Below, in pieces: positions 27,192 through 36,919 of a stretch of DNA of 64,000 bases (position 1 is the first letter of the stretch; the number at the start of each line of letters is the position of its first letter). The stretch lies in the NCBI GenBank assembly GCA_028277845.1, contig JANQFL010000007.1, positions 1-64,000 of the forward strand. The letters are read 5' to 3'. A model generated the notes under the pieces. It ran no database searches. It had not been told where the DNA came from and saw nothing but the letters and a program-made list of their open reading frames with translations. Position numbers and translations under genes: made by a program. Source of the DNA: Sneathiellales bacterium. Its GTDB lineage: Bacteria; Pseudomonadota; Alphaproteobacteria; JANQFL01.

Positions 27192-30100
27192 CATCGAAAG
27201 CATACTGATTGTCGGTGCGGGGCCGATCATCATCGGCCAGGCCTGCGAGTTCGATTACTCCGGCACCCAGGCCTGCCAGGCGCTGAAGGCCGAAGGCTAC
27301 CGGATCATCCTGGTCAATTCCAATCCGGCGACGATCATGACCGACCCGGGCCTCGCCGACGCGACCTATGTCGAGCCCATCACGCCGGACATCGTCGCCA
27401 AGATCATCGAAAAGGAACGGCCCGACGCCCTGCTGCCGACCATGGGCGGGCAGACCGCCTTGAACACCGCCATGGAGCTGGCGGACCGGGGCGTGCTGGA
27501 CAAATTCGGCGTCGAGCTGATCGGCGCCAGCCAGGAGGCCATCGCCAAGGCCGAAGACCGAGACCTGTTCCGCGCCGCCATGCGCAAGATCGGACTGGAG
27601 CTGCCGAAATCGGCGGTCGCCCACAACATGGACGAGGCCTACGAGGCCCTCGACCTGGTCGGCCTGCCGGCCATCATCCGGCCGAGCTTCACGTTGGGCG
27701 GAACCGGCGGCGGCGTCGCCTACAACCGGGAAGAATTCGACGCGGTGGTGCGGGGCGGCCTGGACGCCTCGCCGACCGACGAAGTGTTGATCGAAGAATC
27801 CATCATCGGCTGGAAAGAGTTCGAGATGGAGGTGGTGCGCGATCGCAACGACAACTGCATCATCATCTGCTCCATCGAGAACGTCGACCCGATGGGCGTG
27901 CACACGGGCGATTCCATCACCGTGGCGCCGGCCCTCACCCTGACCGACAAGGAATACCAGATCATGCGCAACGCCTCGATGGCGGTGCTGCGTGAGATCG
28001 GCGTCGAAACCGGCGGGTCGAACGTGCAGTTCGCGGTCAATCCCGACGACGGCCGCCTGGTGATCATCGAGATGAACCCGCGGGTGTCCCGGTCCTCGGC
28101 GCTGGCCTCGAAGGCCACGGGTTTTCCCATCGCCAAGGTCGCCGCCAAGCTGGCCGTCGGTTACACCCTGGACGAACTGACCAACGACATCACCGGCGTC
28201 ACGCCGGCGTCGTTCGAGCCGACCATCGATTACGTGGTGACCAAGATCCCGCGCTTCACCTTCGAGAAATTCGCCGGTGCCGAGCCGATCCTGACGACGT
28301 CCATGAAATCGGTCGGCGAAGCCATGGCCATCGGCCGCAGTTTCGCCGAATCCCTGCAAAAAGCGCTGCGCTCCATGGAAACCGGGCTGACCGGCCTGAA
28401 CGAGGTCGAGATCCCCGGCGCCGGCGACAACGGACCGGACAGGGAGACGATCGTCGCGGCGCTGGCCCGGCCGACCCCCGACCGCATTCTCGTCATCGCC
28501 CAGGCCTTTCGGGCCGGTTTGACCACGGCCGAGATCAAGGCGGCATGCAAGTACGAGCCCTGGTTCATTGAGCGCATCGGGGAAATCGTCGACGCCGAGC
28601 AAGGGGTCCGGGCCGAGGGACTGCCGGGCGATGCCGGCGCCATGCGTCGCCTGAAAATGCTGGGATTCTCCGATGCCCGCCTGGCCGAGTTGACGGCGTC
28701 GTCGCGGGAAGCCGTGTCCAAGCACCGGCACGCACTGGATATCCGGCCCGTGTTCAAGCGGATCGACACCTGCGCCGCCGAATTCGAGGCCCGCACCCCG
28801 TACATGTATTCGACCTACGAATACCCGGTCGATGGGCAGGTGGAGTGCGAAGCTGCGCCGAGCGAACGGGAAAAGGTCATCATTCTGGGCGGCGGCCCCA
28901 ACCGTATCGGCCAGGGCATCGAATTCGACTATTGCTGCGTGCATGCGGCTTACGCCATGGCGGCGGCGGGTTACGAATCGATCATGATCAACTGCAACCC
29001 GGAAACGGTGTCGACCGACTACGACACGTCGGACCGTCTGTACTTCGAACCGCTGACGGCGGAAGACGTGCTCGAAATCGTCCGGGTCGAACAGTCGCGC
29101 GGGACGTTGAAAGGCTTGATCGTGCAATTCGGCGGTCAGACTCCGCTGAAACTGGCGGCCGCCCTTGAAGCCGCCGACGTGCCGATCCTCGGCACCTCGC
29201 CCGACGCCATCGACCTGGCGGAAGACCGGGAGCGTTTTCAGAAGCTGCTGGCCGACATCGGCCTGCGCCAGCCGCCCAACGGCCTGGCGACATCTGCCCG
29301 GGAGGCCATCGCCGTGGCCGAGCGCATCGGTTTTCCGGTCCTGATCCGCCCGTCCTACGTGCTCGGCGGCCGCGCCATGGAAATCGTGCACGACCACGCC
29401 CACCTCGACCGCTACATCCATGAAGCGGTCAAGGTCTCCGGCGACAGCCCGGTGCTGATCGACGGCTATCTGAGCGACGCCATCGAAGTCGATGTCGACT
29501 GCCTGTCCGACGGCACCGACGTCTACGTCGCCGGCATCATGGAGCACATCGAGGAAGCCGGCGTGCATTCCGGCGATTCCGCCTGCTCCCTGCCGCCCTA
29601 CTCCCTGCCCGAAACGGTCATCGAGGATATCCGCCAGCAGTCGGACAAGCTGGCGCGGGCCCTGAACGTCGTCGGTCTGATGAACGTGCAGTACGCGGTC
29701 AAGGGCGAGGACGTCTATATCCTGGAAGTCAATCCGCGGGCATCGCGCACCGTGCCGTTCGTTGCCAAGGCCATCGGCTATCCAATCGCCGCCATCGCCG
29801 CCCGCACGATGGCGGGCGAAAATCTGGAATCGTTCGAATTGAAACAACGCGACATCGGCCACACGGCGGTCAAGGAGGCGGTGTTCCCCTTCGCCCGGTT
29901 CCCCGGCGTCGACATCATTCTGGGACCGGAGATGCGCTCAACCGGCGAGGTCATGGGCCTGGACAGCGATTTCGAGCACGCCTTCGCCAAATCCCAACTG
30001 GCGTCCGGCCTGAACCTGCCGAAATCCGGCGCCGTATTCGTATCGGTCAAGGATTCCGACAAGCCGGCCATCATCTATCCCATGAAACAACTGGTGGACA

Positions 30101-30417
30101 TGGGATTCACCATCGTTGCCACGCGTGGCACCGCGGAAATCCTGAGAAGAGCGGGTATCGAGGCCACGGTCGTCAACAAGGTGCTGGAAGGCCGGCCGCA
30201 CGTGGTCGACGCCATGAAAAACGGTGCCATCGACCTCGTCATCAACACCACCGAAGGCGGACAGGCCGTGCGCGACAGCTACAGTCTCCGCCGCACGGCA
30301 CTGACGAACCACATTCCCTATTATACCACCGTCGCTGGCAGCCGCGCGGCCGTGCAGGCAATCCGAACAATAATCGCCGGTGGGCTTGAAGTTATGCCGC
30401 TACAGGCATACTTTTAA
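27175..30417 (+). CDS. carB: Carbamoyl-phosphate synthase large subunit
   Basis: A 1080-residue synthetase of normal length. It consists of two homologous ATP-grasp halves ([21 protein letters not shown] at the start, [18 protein letters not shown] near residue 564). They catalyse bicarbonate phosphorylation and carbamate phosphorylation in turn. The allosteric MGS-like domain follows (about residues 945-1080, [10 protein letters not shown]). Ammonia comes through a tunnel from CarA. A long open frame on the opposite strand results from codon bias. A strong terminator follows the stop. Confidence 0.97.
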   Translation: MPKRTDIESILIVGAGPIIIGQACEFDYSGTQACQALKAEGYRIILVNSNPATIMTDPGLADATYVEPITPDIVAKIIEKERPDALLPTMGGQTALNTAMELADRGVLDKFGVELIGASQEAIAKAEDRDLFRAAMRKIGLELPKSAVAHNMDEAYEALDLVGLPAIIRPSFTLGGTGGGVAYNREEFDAVVRGGLDASPTDEVLIEESIIGWKEFEMEVVRDRNDNCIIICSIENVDPMGVHTGDSITVAPALTLTDKEYQIMRNASMAVLREIGVETGGSNVQFAVNPDDGRLVIIEMNPRVSRSSALASKATGFPIAKVAAKLAVGYTLDELTNDITGVTPASFEPTIDYVVTKIPRFTFEKFAGAEPILTTSMKSVGEAMAIGRSFAESLQKALRSMETGLTGLNEVEIPGAGDNGPDRETIVAALARPTPDRILVIAQAFRAGLTTAEIKAACKYEPWFIERIGEIVDAEQGVRAEGLPGDAGAMRRLKMLGFSDARLAELTASSREAVSKHRHALDIRPVFKRIDTCAAEFEARTPYMYSTYEYPVDGQVECEAAPSEREKVIILGGGPNRIGQGIEFDYCCVHAAYAMAAAGYESIMINCNPETVSTDYDTSDRLYFEPLTAEDVLEIVRVEQSRGTLKGLIVQFGGQTPLKLAAALEAADVPILGTSPDAIDLAEDRERFQKLLADIGLRQPPNGLATSAREAIAVAERIGFPVLIRPSYVLGGRAMEIVHDHAHLDRYIHEAVKVSGDSPVLIDGYLSDAIEVDVDCLSDGTDVYVAGIMEHIEEAGVHSGDSACSLPPYSLPETVIEDIRQQSDKLARALNVVGLMNVQYAVKGEDVYILEVNPRASRTVPFVAKAIGYPIAAIAARTMAGENLESFELKQRDIGHTAVKEAVFPFARFPGVDIILGPEMRSTGEVMGLDSDFEHAFAKSQLASGLNLPKSGAVFVSVKDSDKPAIIYPMKQLVDMGFTIVATRGTAEILRRAGIEATVVNKVLEGRPHVVDAMKNGAIDLVINTTEGGQAVRDSYSLRRTALTNHIPYYTTVAGSRAAVQAIRTIIAGGLEVMPLQAYF

Positions 30418-30421
30418 CGTT

Positions 30422-30458
30422 CCGGGCTCACCAAACACGTGGGCCCGGTTGATTTTTT
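30422..30458 (+). terminator. Rho-independent terminator after carB
   Basis: A 10-bp stem (CCGGGCTCAC with GTGGGCCCGG, one G-U pair) and a 7-nt loop are followed by TTGATTTTTT. It begins five bases after the carB stop and separates carAB from greA. Confidence 0.85.
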
Positions 30459-30492
30459 AACGCAAGCACGTTGCCTAGTCGGAATTCTAAGA

Positions 30493-30966
30493 ATGGAAAA
30501 GGTACCGATGACCGCCGCTGGTCACATGCGGCTGGAAGAGGAACTCAAGCGGTTGAAGACGGTCGATCGTCCGGAAGTGATCCGGGAAATCGCCGCCGCG
30601 CGCGAACACGGCGATCTGTCCGAGAACGCCGAATATCATGCCGCCAAGGAACGGCAAGGCCTGATTGAGGCGCGTGTCGCCGAACTTGAGGACAAAGTGA
30701 GCCGCGCCCAGGTCATCGACGTTACCCAGCTTTCCGGCACGTCCGTCAAATTCGGCGCCAAGGTGAAACTGGCGGACGAGGATACCGACGAGGAGTCGAA
30801 GTATCAGATCGTCGGCGCCGACGAGGCGGACATCAAGGAAGGCCTGTTGTCCATCACATCGCCTCTGGCCCGTGCCCTGATCGGCAAGTCCAAGGGCGAT
30901 TCGGTCGAGGTCACCACCCCGACCGGATCCAAGTCCTACGAGATTCTTTCGGTCAAGTTCGGCTGA
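30493..30966 (+). CDS. greA: Transcript cleavage factor GreA
   Basis: A 157-residue factor that enters the secondary channel of stalled RNA polymerase and stimulates cleavage of backtracked RNA. The N-terminal coiled coil carries the catalytic acidic tip ([19 protein letters not shown], two acidic residues at the hairpin turn). The C-terminal FKBP-like domain ends in [16 protein letters not shown] at 30493. It has its own terminator and sits alone after carAB. Confidence 0.95.
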   Translation: MEKVPMTAAGHMRLEEELKRLKTVDRPEVIREIAAAREHGDLSENAEYHAAKERQGLIEARVAELEDKVSRAQVIDVTQLSGTSVKFGAKVKLADEDTDEESKYQIVGADEADIKEGLLSITSPLARALIGKSKGDSVEVTTPTGSKSYEILSVKFG

Positions 30967-30991
30967 CCCGCGCCGCGATACGATGCGTTTC

Positions 30992-31021
30992 AAGGCGCGG
31001 CCCGCTGGCCGCGCCTTTTTC
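30992..31021 (+). terminator. Rho-independent terminator after greA
   Basis: A perfect 11-bp stem (AAGGCGCGGCC and GGCCGCGCCTT) has the tetraloop CGCT. The T-run of the right arm continues into TTTC. It lies 26 bases after the greA stop. Confidence 0.9.
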
Positions 31022-31103
31022 GTTTCGCTGCGAACACCATGCCGTACTGGACCCTTCGGGGATTTGCCGCCATGCTCACGCCGAGCATCAACAGGAAACA
31101 AAC

Positions 31104-32105
31104 ATGACCTGGCCGATCGACAATAACGCCGCCACACTTCACCAAGATGCCTTCGTCTGGGATGCACACGCCTGTCTGCCGCTGTCGCCCGACATCGATA
31201 TCGATGCCCTCGACCGCCACCGTAGTGCCGGCGTGGATTTCGTGTCCGTCAATGTGGGCATGGATATGAACCCGGTCACCGACATCCTCGCCATACTGGC
31301 CGCGTTCCGCGCAGGCCTGCGCCGGTATCCGGAGAAGTATGTTCTCGTCGAGACATTCGCCGACATAGTCGAGGCGAAGAACAGCGGCCGCATGGCCGTC
31401 GCGTTCGACCTGGAGGGCGGTGTCCCGTTGATGGACCGGCCCGAAATGGTGCAACTCTATTACGACCTCGGTGTGCGGCAGATTCATCTGGCCTATAACC
31501 GCAACAACAGCATCGGCGGCGGTTGCCACGACGATGACATCCCTCTAACGGAACTGGGTGGACGGGTGGTCGGCGCCATCAACGCCGCCGGCATGCTGAT
31601 GGATTGTTCCCATACGGGCTACCGCACCAGCTTGGATATCATGGAGCGGTCTGCGGCGCCGGTGATTTACAGCCATGCCAATCCGCGCGCCCTGGTCGAT
31701 CATGGGCGTAATATCACGGACAAGCAAATCGACGCCTGCGCCGGGACCGGCGGGGTGATCGGAATCAACGGCGTCAGCCTGTTTCTGGGGGACACAGGTG
31801 CGGGTGCAGGCATCATCGCGGACCATATCGTGTACGTAGCGGACAGGGTCGGCGCCGATCATGTCGGCCTTGGATTGGACTACGCCTATGATCTGGGTAT
31901 CGACGACCTGCCGGACGGCGTGGATCCCGGTTTTTGGTGGCCGCAATCCGCGGGATATACGGCGGGACTGGACATTCACATCGCGGAACCCGAGACGTTC
32001 CCGGTGCTGACGGAGACCTTGCTCGATCGCGGCCTCCCGGAATCCGACATACGCGGCATTCTGGGTGGGAACTTCCAACGCGTCGCGAAGGACGTTTGGT
32101 CGTAG
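31104..32105 (+). CDS. Peptidase M19 (membrane dipeptidase) family protein
   Basis: A 333-residue TIM-barrel metalloprotein of the renal-dipeptidase family. Metal-site landmarks are FDLEGG (bridging Glu), DCSHTG and YSHANPRAL (His ligands), plus GIN and GLGLDYAYD. The first metal motif, normally HxD, reads WDAHACLPL here, so the aspartate is replaced by cysteine. The enzyme might cleave dipeptides, including D-amino-acid-containing ones, or act on another amide. It has no signal peptide. An EamA-type exporter gene converges on it seven bases away. Confidence 0.82.
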   Translation: MTWPIDNNAATLHQDAFVWDAHACLPLSPDIDIDALDRHRSAGVDFVSVNVGMDMNPVTDILAILAAFRAGLRRYPEKYVLVETFADIVEAKNSGRMAVAFDLEGGVPLMDRPEMVQLYYDLGVRQIHLAYNRNNSIGGGCHDDDIPLTELGGRVVGAINAAGMLMDCSHTGYRTSLDIMERSAAPVIYSHANPRALVDHGRNITDKQIDACAGTGGVIGINGVSLFLGDTGAGAGIIADHIVYVADRVGADHVGLGLDYAYDLGIDDLPDGVDPGFWWPQSAGYTAGLDIHIAEPETFPVLTETLLDRGLPESDIRGILGGNFQRVAKDVWS

Positions 32106-32112
32106 ATACCGT

Positions 32113-33033
32113 TTAACCGGCGGCTGGCTTGATATCCGCCCGTCCCTTGCGTTTGGCCTCGCGGTGGGCGATGTACGTGGCGCTGGCCACGATGACGCCG
32201 CCGCCGGCCAGGGTCCAGACATCGGGTGTCTCCCCGAACATGTACAGGCCCAGCAAGGTCGCCCAAATCAATTGCAGGAATGAGATCGGCTGGGTCACGG
32301 TAATGTCCGCGGCCTTGAACGCTTGGGTCATGGTGTAGTGGCCCGCCGTGGCCAGAACGGCCGTGAGCAGGAGCCAGCCCAGTTCCTCCATGGTCGGCGT
32401 ACGCCACGCCATCATCGCCGGCGGCGCCAGCGCCAAGGTCACGAACACGGCCATGAACGCGATGATCACCGTCGGCGAATCGGTTTCCGTCAGCTTCTTG
32501 GCCATGAGGAACGACACCGCGAACAGCGGCGCCGCCGTCAACTGCGCAACCGCACCCAGATCGATGACCTCGACTCCCGGGCGCAGAATGATGATGGCCC
32601 CGCCGAAACCCGCCAGCACGGCACCGATGCGGCGCAAATGCAGTTTCTCGCCCAAAAACAATGCCGCGCCGACCGTGGTAAAGATCGGCGCCGTAAATCC
32701 GAGTGCCGTCACCTCGGCGATGGGTATGCGCGCCATGGCGTAGAACCAGAGAATGATGGCGATGCCATGCACGATACCCCGCACGGCATGCAGGCCGATC
32801 CGTTGCGTCAGGCCCGAATGCAGGCGCAGTTTGAAGAACACCGGGAGTAGGAGAACGATGCCGAACAGATAGCGGATGAACGCCGCCTGCGCCGGGTTCA
32901 TGTCCGACCCGAGGTGGCGCACGATCCCCGTCACACCGACGAAAAACAGTCCCGTCACCACCATCCAGGCGATACCCTTGGCGGCAGACTGTGAACCATC
33001 CTCGGCGCCGGCGGCACGCACCACGTCGCTCAT
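32113..33033 (-). CDS. EamA/DMT-family transporter
   Basis: A 306-residue inner-membrane protein with ten predicted helices built as two EamA repeats of about 140 residues. Typical segments are SFLMAKKLTETDSP between the repeats and PISFLQLIWATLLGLYMFGE near the end. Family members export amino acids, purines or other metabolites, or import some of them; the substrate cannot be read. Its end abuts the convergent M19 gene. Confidence 0.85.
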   Translation of the reverse strand: MSDVVRAAGAEDGSQSAAKGIAWMVVTGLFFVGVTGIVRHLGSDMNPAQAAFIRYLFGIVLLLPVFFKLRLHSGLTQRIGLHAVRGIVHGIAIILWFYAMARIPIAEVTALGFTAPIFTTVGAALFLGEKLHLRRIGAVLAGFGGAIIILRPGVEVIDLGAVAQLTAAPLFAVSFLMAKKLTETDSPTVIIAFMAVFVTLALAPPAMMAWRTPTMEELGWLLLTAVLATAGHYTMTQAFKAADITVTQPISFLQLIWATLLGLYMFGETPDVWTLAGGGVIVASATYIAHREAKRKGRADIKPAAG

Positions 33034-33073
33034 ACAACGCTCTCGCTCATTGCGGAGTGTCAGAGACTACAGG

Positions 33074-33087
33074 ACGGACGCGTCCGT
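33074..33087. other. 14-bp perfect palindrome
   Basis: ACGGACGCGTCCGT lies between the end of the LivF-type gene and the start of the EamA gene. It could be an operator for the exporter or part of a weak terminator; no T-tract is present. Confidence 0.3.
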
Positions 33088-33146
33088 GTGCATGCCCACG
33101 AAAGCAGGGCAGCTATGCGCGGAATTTAATCCAGATGACGAAAAAA

Positions 33147-34040
33147 TCAGCCGCCGAGGAACAGCCGGCCGACTTCCGGGTTTTCCAACAGCTCCGAACC
33201 TCTGCCCGCCAAAGCCAGTTGTCCGTCCACCAGGACATAGCCGATGTCGGCGAATTCCAAACCTTTCTTGGCGTTCTGCTCGACCATGAGGATGGTCTTG
33301 CCCTCGGTATTCTGCAGATCGTCGAGGATTTCGAACACCATGTCGATAAACCGCGGTTCGAGACCGATGGACGGTTCGTCGACCAGCAGGACATCGGGCT
33401 GCATGACCAGGGCACGGGAGATTTCCAGCAGCCGCCGTTCGCCGCCGGACAACACCCGGGCCGGGTGTTTGCGCCGTTCGGCGAGCCGGGAGTATTTGTC
33501 GAAGACCCGCTCGGCCGCTTCCTTGGCCTCTTGCGGCTTGTCCTTCAGGTACCCGCCCATCCACAGGTTTTCCTCGACGGTCATGTCGGGGAAGACGGAC
33601 TTGTCCTGCAGAATATAGGCGATGCCGGCGGTGCTCAGCTTCTGGCTCGGGCCCATCGCCGTAATGTCGGTGGCCTCCGCCCCGCCGGTCGTGATGCTGC
33701 CGGAGAAGATATTGGTGAAGCCGAAGATCGAGTGCAGGATGGTCGACTTGCCGGCGCCGTTGGGACCGATCAGGCACAGCGACTGGCCCTTGCCGACCTG
33801 CAGGTGGAAATCGTGCAGGATTTCCATCTTGCCGTAGCCGGCCCGCAACGAATCGATTTTCAGGTAAGGGTCGTTGTTGGCGAGCGCCGCCAGTTCCTCG
33901 ACCGTCGGGGCCGTCTCGGCGATCTTCTGGACTTCCTTGACCACGTCGTCGACGGAAATGACGGTGCTGACTCCGCCGCCGCCATAGCCGCGGACCGCCT
34001 TCCCGTCGTTTTCCGGTTTGCTGCCTTGCGTATCGGACAT
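33147..34040 (-). CDS. livF: Branched-chain amino-acid type ABC ATPase, LivF type
   Basis: A 297-residue ATPase of the HAAT class. The ABC domain has Walker A GPNGAGKST (near 93-101), signature LSGGERR and Walker B LLVDEPSIGLEP. The first 58 residues, before YLKIDSLRAGYGKMEIL, are an extra segment (Gly-rich, then a predicted amphipathic helix) that standard LivF proteins of about 235 residues lack. The gene starts one base before the end of livG. It powers the uptake system encoded by the genes upstream. The substrate may be branched-chain amino acids, an amide or urea-like compound. Confidence 0.88.
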   Translation of the reverse strand: MSDTQGSKPENDGKAVRGYGGGGVSTVISVDDVVKEVQKIAETAPTVEELAALANNDPYLKIDSLRAGYGKMEILHDFHLQVGKGQSLCLIGPNGAGKSTILHSIFGFTNIFSGSITTGGAEATDITAMGPSQKLSTAGIAYILQDKSVFPDMTVEENLWMGGYLKDKPQEAKEAAERVFDKYSRLAERRKHPARVLSGGERRLLEISRALVMQPDVLLVDEPSIGLEPRFIDMVFEILDDLQNTEGKTILMVEQNAKKGLEFADIGYVLVDGQLALAGRGSELLENPEVGRLFLGG

Positions 34041-34786
34041 CAGTGCGCCCCGAGATATGCGTCGATGACGCGTTGATCGTTCTGGATTTCCTCCGGCGCG
34101 CCGCTGGCCAGCAATTCGCCGTGCGCCAGGCAGTACATGTGCCGCGCCAGGTTCATGATCACCCGCATATTGTGCTCGATGACCAGCAACGTAATGCCGA
34201 AATCGGCGTTGGCCCGCAGCAGGCGGTCGATCAGACCGTTGATCAGGGTCGGATTGATACCGGCGGTCGGCTCGTCGAGCAACAGGACCTTGGGCTCGTT
34301 CATCAATGCCATGGCGAATTCGAGCAGCTTCTGCTGGCCGAACGAGAGGTCGCCCGACAGCAGTTTACGCTTGGAGTAAAGACCGACGAAATCCAGCAGG
34401 TGCTCCGCCTTTTCCAGGTCCTCGGCGCTGTAATCGGTGAACATGTCCGACCACTTGGCCTTTCGGTGCGGCACCGAAATCAGCATGTTCTTGACGCAGT
34501 CCATCTTACCGTAGATGCGGGTCTGCTGGAACGTGCGCAGCAGACCGAGCCGGGCAATCTGCTGGACGTTGAGGTCGGAAATCTCCTGCCCCTCGAACTT
34601 GATCGACCCCTGGTCGATGGGGTGATAGCCGACGATCGAATTGAACAGCGTCGTCTTGCCCGACCCGTTGGGGCCGATCAATCCGGTGATCTCGCCGTCC
34701 GGCACGGTCAGCGAGATGTTGCGGTTGGCAACGACCCCGCCGAACGATTTGGAGACGTCGGTGACTTCGATGACGGAATTGTTCAT
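34040..34786 (-). CDS. livG: Branched-chain amino-acid type ABC ATPase, LivG type
   Basis: A 248-residue HAAT-class ATPase with Walker A GPNGSGKTT, LRTFQQTRIYGKMDCVKNML typical of LivG, signature LSFGQQK and Walker B LLLDEPTAGINP. The ATG at 34786 shares bases with the end of the permease gene livM, so the upstream extension of the frame is discarded. It works as a heterodimer with the LivF-type ATPase. Confidence 0.9.
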   Translation of the reverse strand: MNNSVIEVTDVSKSFGGVVANRNISLTVPDGEITGLIGPNGSGKTTLFNSIVGYHPIDQGSIKFEGQEISDLNVQQIARLGLLRTFQQTRIYGKMDCVKNMLISVPHRKAKWSDMFTDYSAEDLEKAEHLLDFVGLYSKRKLLSGDLSFGQQKLLEFAMALMNEPKVLLLDEPTAGINPTLINGLIDRLLRANADFGITLLVIEHNMRVIMNLARHMYCLAHGELLASGAPEEIQNDQRVIDAYLGAH

Positions 34787-35838
34787 CACGCCGCCTCCTC
34801 TTTCGCCTGTTCGGATTTGTCTTCGACGACGATACCGAACATGCTGGGCCACTGTTCCATCATCCAGCCGACGATGCCTTGCTGGAAGTAGACCACGATG
34901 ATGATGATCAACGCACCCAGCGCCACCCACTGCCATCCCAGCAGATAGGTCCATGTCAGTTCCTTGATGACGTGGAAGACCACAGCGCCGATGACCGGCC
35001 CCCACAAGGTGCCCTTGCCGCCGAGCAGCACCATCAGCACCATGAAGATGCCGAACGTCACGGTCGGGAAGGCCACTTCGAGCGGTTCGATGAAGCCGGT
35101 CATGTTGCCGAAGATGCCGCCGGAGATGCCGAGGAAAAACGCGGCGATCGACCAGGCGATGGTCTTGTAGCGCTTGGTATGGATGCCCATGCCCTCGGCC
35201 TTCTGCTCGTCGTCGCGGATGGCGTTGAGGGCCAGGCCGAAGCGGGTCGAATAGAGCCAGCGCACAAACAGGAACGTCACGATCGCCAGCGCAAAATTGA
35301 GGAAATAGAACAAATTCGAGCGGTCTTCCGGATCACCGGGGAAGCTGGGCAATGTAATGCCGCCGCCGCCGCCGACATAGTCCCAGGCACCGATCAATTC
35401 GCCGGCGGCGATCGCGACACCGAGGGTGCCGATGGCAAAATATGGACCCCTCAGCCCGAAGACTATCCAGCCAAAAATCACCGCGGCAACAACGCTGACG
35501 AGTGCAGCCAAGCCCAGGCCGACAAAGAGTCCGGTAAAATACTGGCCCATTGTGAAATCGACTTTCACCGCGCCAAAGTGCGCGGTGTATTCCGCCACAT
35601 CGTAATACAGGCCGATTTGAGCGACAGAACAGACGTACATGCCGGCACCAAAGAAAAAAATGTTGCCGAGCGAATTGTAGCCCATCTGCCCACCGAGAAT
35701 GTCCCACGTCAGAGCAAAAACAATCATCAGCCACAGTAAGGCAATTTGGAACGTATACGCCGGGTATTCGAACGGAGCCCAAATGCCGGCGGCGAGGATC
35801 ACCAGGTAAAGCAGTGCTTTAATCCGGCCGCTAATCAT
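34786..35838 (-). CDS. livM: Branched-chain amino-acid type ABC permease, LivM type
   Basis: A 350-residue inner-membrane permease with about ten helices. It includes the family motif GLRGPYFAIGTLGVAIAAGELI and, in the cytoplasmic EAA-like loop, GLALNAIRDDEQKAEGMGIHTKRYK. The C-terminal tail is charged. It overlaps livH by four bases and livG by one base. Confidence 0.9.
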   Translation of the reverse strand: MISGRIKALLYLVILAAGIWAPFEYPAYTFQIALLWLMIVFALTWDILGGQMGYNSLGNIFFFGAGMYVCSVAQIGLYYDVAEYTAHFGAVKVDFTMGQYFTGLFVGLGLAALVSVVAAVIFGWIVFGLRGPYFAIGTLGVAIAAGELIGAWDYVGGGGGITLPSFPGDPEDRSNLFYFLNFALAIVTFLFVRWLYSTRFGLALNAIRDDEQKAEGMGIHTKRYKTIAWSIAAFFLGISGGIFGNMTGFIEPLEVAFPTVTFGIFMVLMVLLGGKGTLWGPVIGAVVFHVIKELTWTYLLGWQWVALGALIIIIVVYFQQGIVGWMMEQWPSMFGIVVEDKSEQAKEEAA

Positions 35839-36821
35839 TGGACCACCTGCCGATGCCGGGCCATCTGAATCTGCCGCCAGATCAATACTGCGATGAGAAC
35901 GCCGACGACGATGGCCTGCTGGAATTCGGCGCCCAGGATAAAGCCGCCGAAGTTTTCGATGACGCCCATGCCGAGACCGGCCATGATCACGCCGGGCAAA
36001 TTACCGAAACCGGCGGCCGTGACGATGACGAAGGCGCGGATCGAATGGCCGATGCCGTAGAACGGCTGAATCACCCATATCATCGAAATCAGGGCCCCGG
36101 CGGCGCCGCAAATGGCGGCATTCAAGGAATAGGTAAAGGCGAAGACCTTGTCGGTATTGATGCCCATAACACGGGCGGCGCGGGCATCCTGGGCCGTCGC
36201 CCTGATCGCTTGCCCCATGCGGCTCATCTTCATGAACGTGACGACCACGGCGGCCAGCAAGCCCGCCAGCAGGAAGGAGATCATCTTGACCTGCGCCACG
36301 GTCACGTTGTTGTCCATGAACGTCAGCACCGGGAAACGGGCGTCGGCGGTCTGGGTTTCCGGACCGAACATCAGGTTCAGAACTTGCTGAATGACGATGG
36401 CCAGGCCGAATGTCGCCAGCAGCGACGTAAACAGGTCTTTATCAATGACCCTGGAAATGATGGTTCGATAAACCGCCCAGCCAAATCCAAACAAAAGGAC
36501 GAAAGCAATCGGAACACCGTACAGCGGATGTATTCGCGGCTTCATGAATTCGAGAAATGTAATTTCTGGGATATAGACGAATAGGAAATCGATTTCGGGA
36601 ATACCGATCCAAATCATGGTTGGGATAGAGAGCCACCAAGAGACATATCCGCCCATAATGACGAATTCGCCTTGGGCCAGGTTCTTGACGTTCATGACGC
36701 CCCAGACCAGGGCAAGGCCGTACGCCGCGAGCGCGAAAATCGCGCCGATGAAGAGGCCGTCGAGCAGCAGCTGCACGTTTAGAAACGGCGCCAAGCCCAG
36801 CAACGAGATATTGTCGAACAT
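35835..36821 (-). CDS. livH: Branched-chain amino-acid type ABC permease, LivH type
   Basis: A 328-residue permease starting at the ATG at 36821 (MFDNISLLG). LivH features are GAIFALAAYGLALVWGVMNVKNLAQGEFVIMGGY, then AIRATAQDARAARVMGINTDKVFA in the cytoplasmic loop. Between them, about residues 58-128, lies a hydrophobic, Ile/Phe-rich stretch (IGIPEIDFLFVYIPEITF) coded by DNA clearly poorer in GC than its surroundings. It lies downstream of the binding-protein gene, separated by a strong hairpin. Confidence 0.88.
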   Translation of the reverse strand: MFDNISLLGLAPFLNVQLLLDGLFIGAIFALAAYGLALVWGVMNVKNLAQGEFVIMGGYVSWWLSIPTMIWIGIPEIDFLFVYIPEITFLEFMKPRIHPLYGVPIAFVLLFGFGWAVYRTIISRVIDKDLFTSLLATFGLAIVIQQVLNLMFGPETQTADARFPVLTFMDNNVTVAQVKMISFLLAGLLAAVVVTFMKMSRMGQAIRATAQDARAARVMGINTDKVFAFTYSLNAAICGAAGALISMIWVIQPFYGIGHSIRAFVIVTAAGFGNLPGVIMAGLGMGVIENFGGFILGAEFQQAIVVGVLIAVLIWRQIQMARHRQVVQ

Positions 36822-36861
36822 GCGTTGCCGCTTTCTTGTATGCGTGGGTCGATAAAAGGCA

Positions 36862-36886
36862 CCCGTCACACGAACCGTGTGACGGG
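36862..36886 (-). terminator. Intercistronic hairpin between the binding-protein gene and livH
   Basis: A perfect 11-bp stem (CCCGTCACACG and CGTGTGACGGG) has a 3-nt loop. On the minus strand it is followed by only a weak T-stretch (CCTTTTATC). It probably stabilises or partly terminates the message, giving more binding protein than permease. Confidence 0.7.
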
Positions 36887-36919
36887 CGGACCTTTCAGAT
36901 CAAAGCGATACAACCGTGA

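Noticed and set aside
27154-29862. A 902-codon open frame antisense to carB
   Set aside because: It mirrors carB codon structure in a GC-rich genome, has no family motif and no ribosome-binding site. carB itself is certain.
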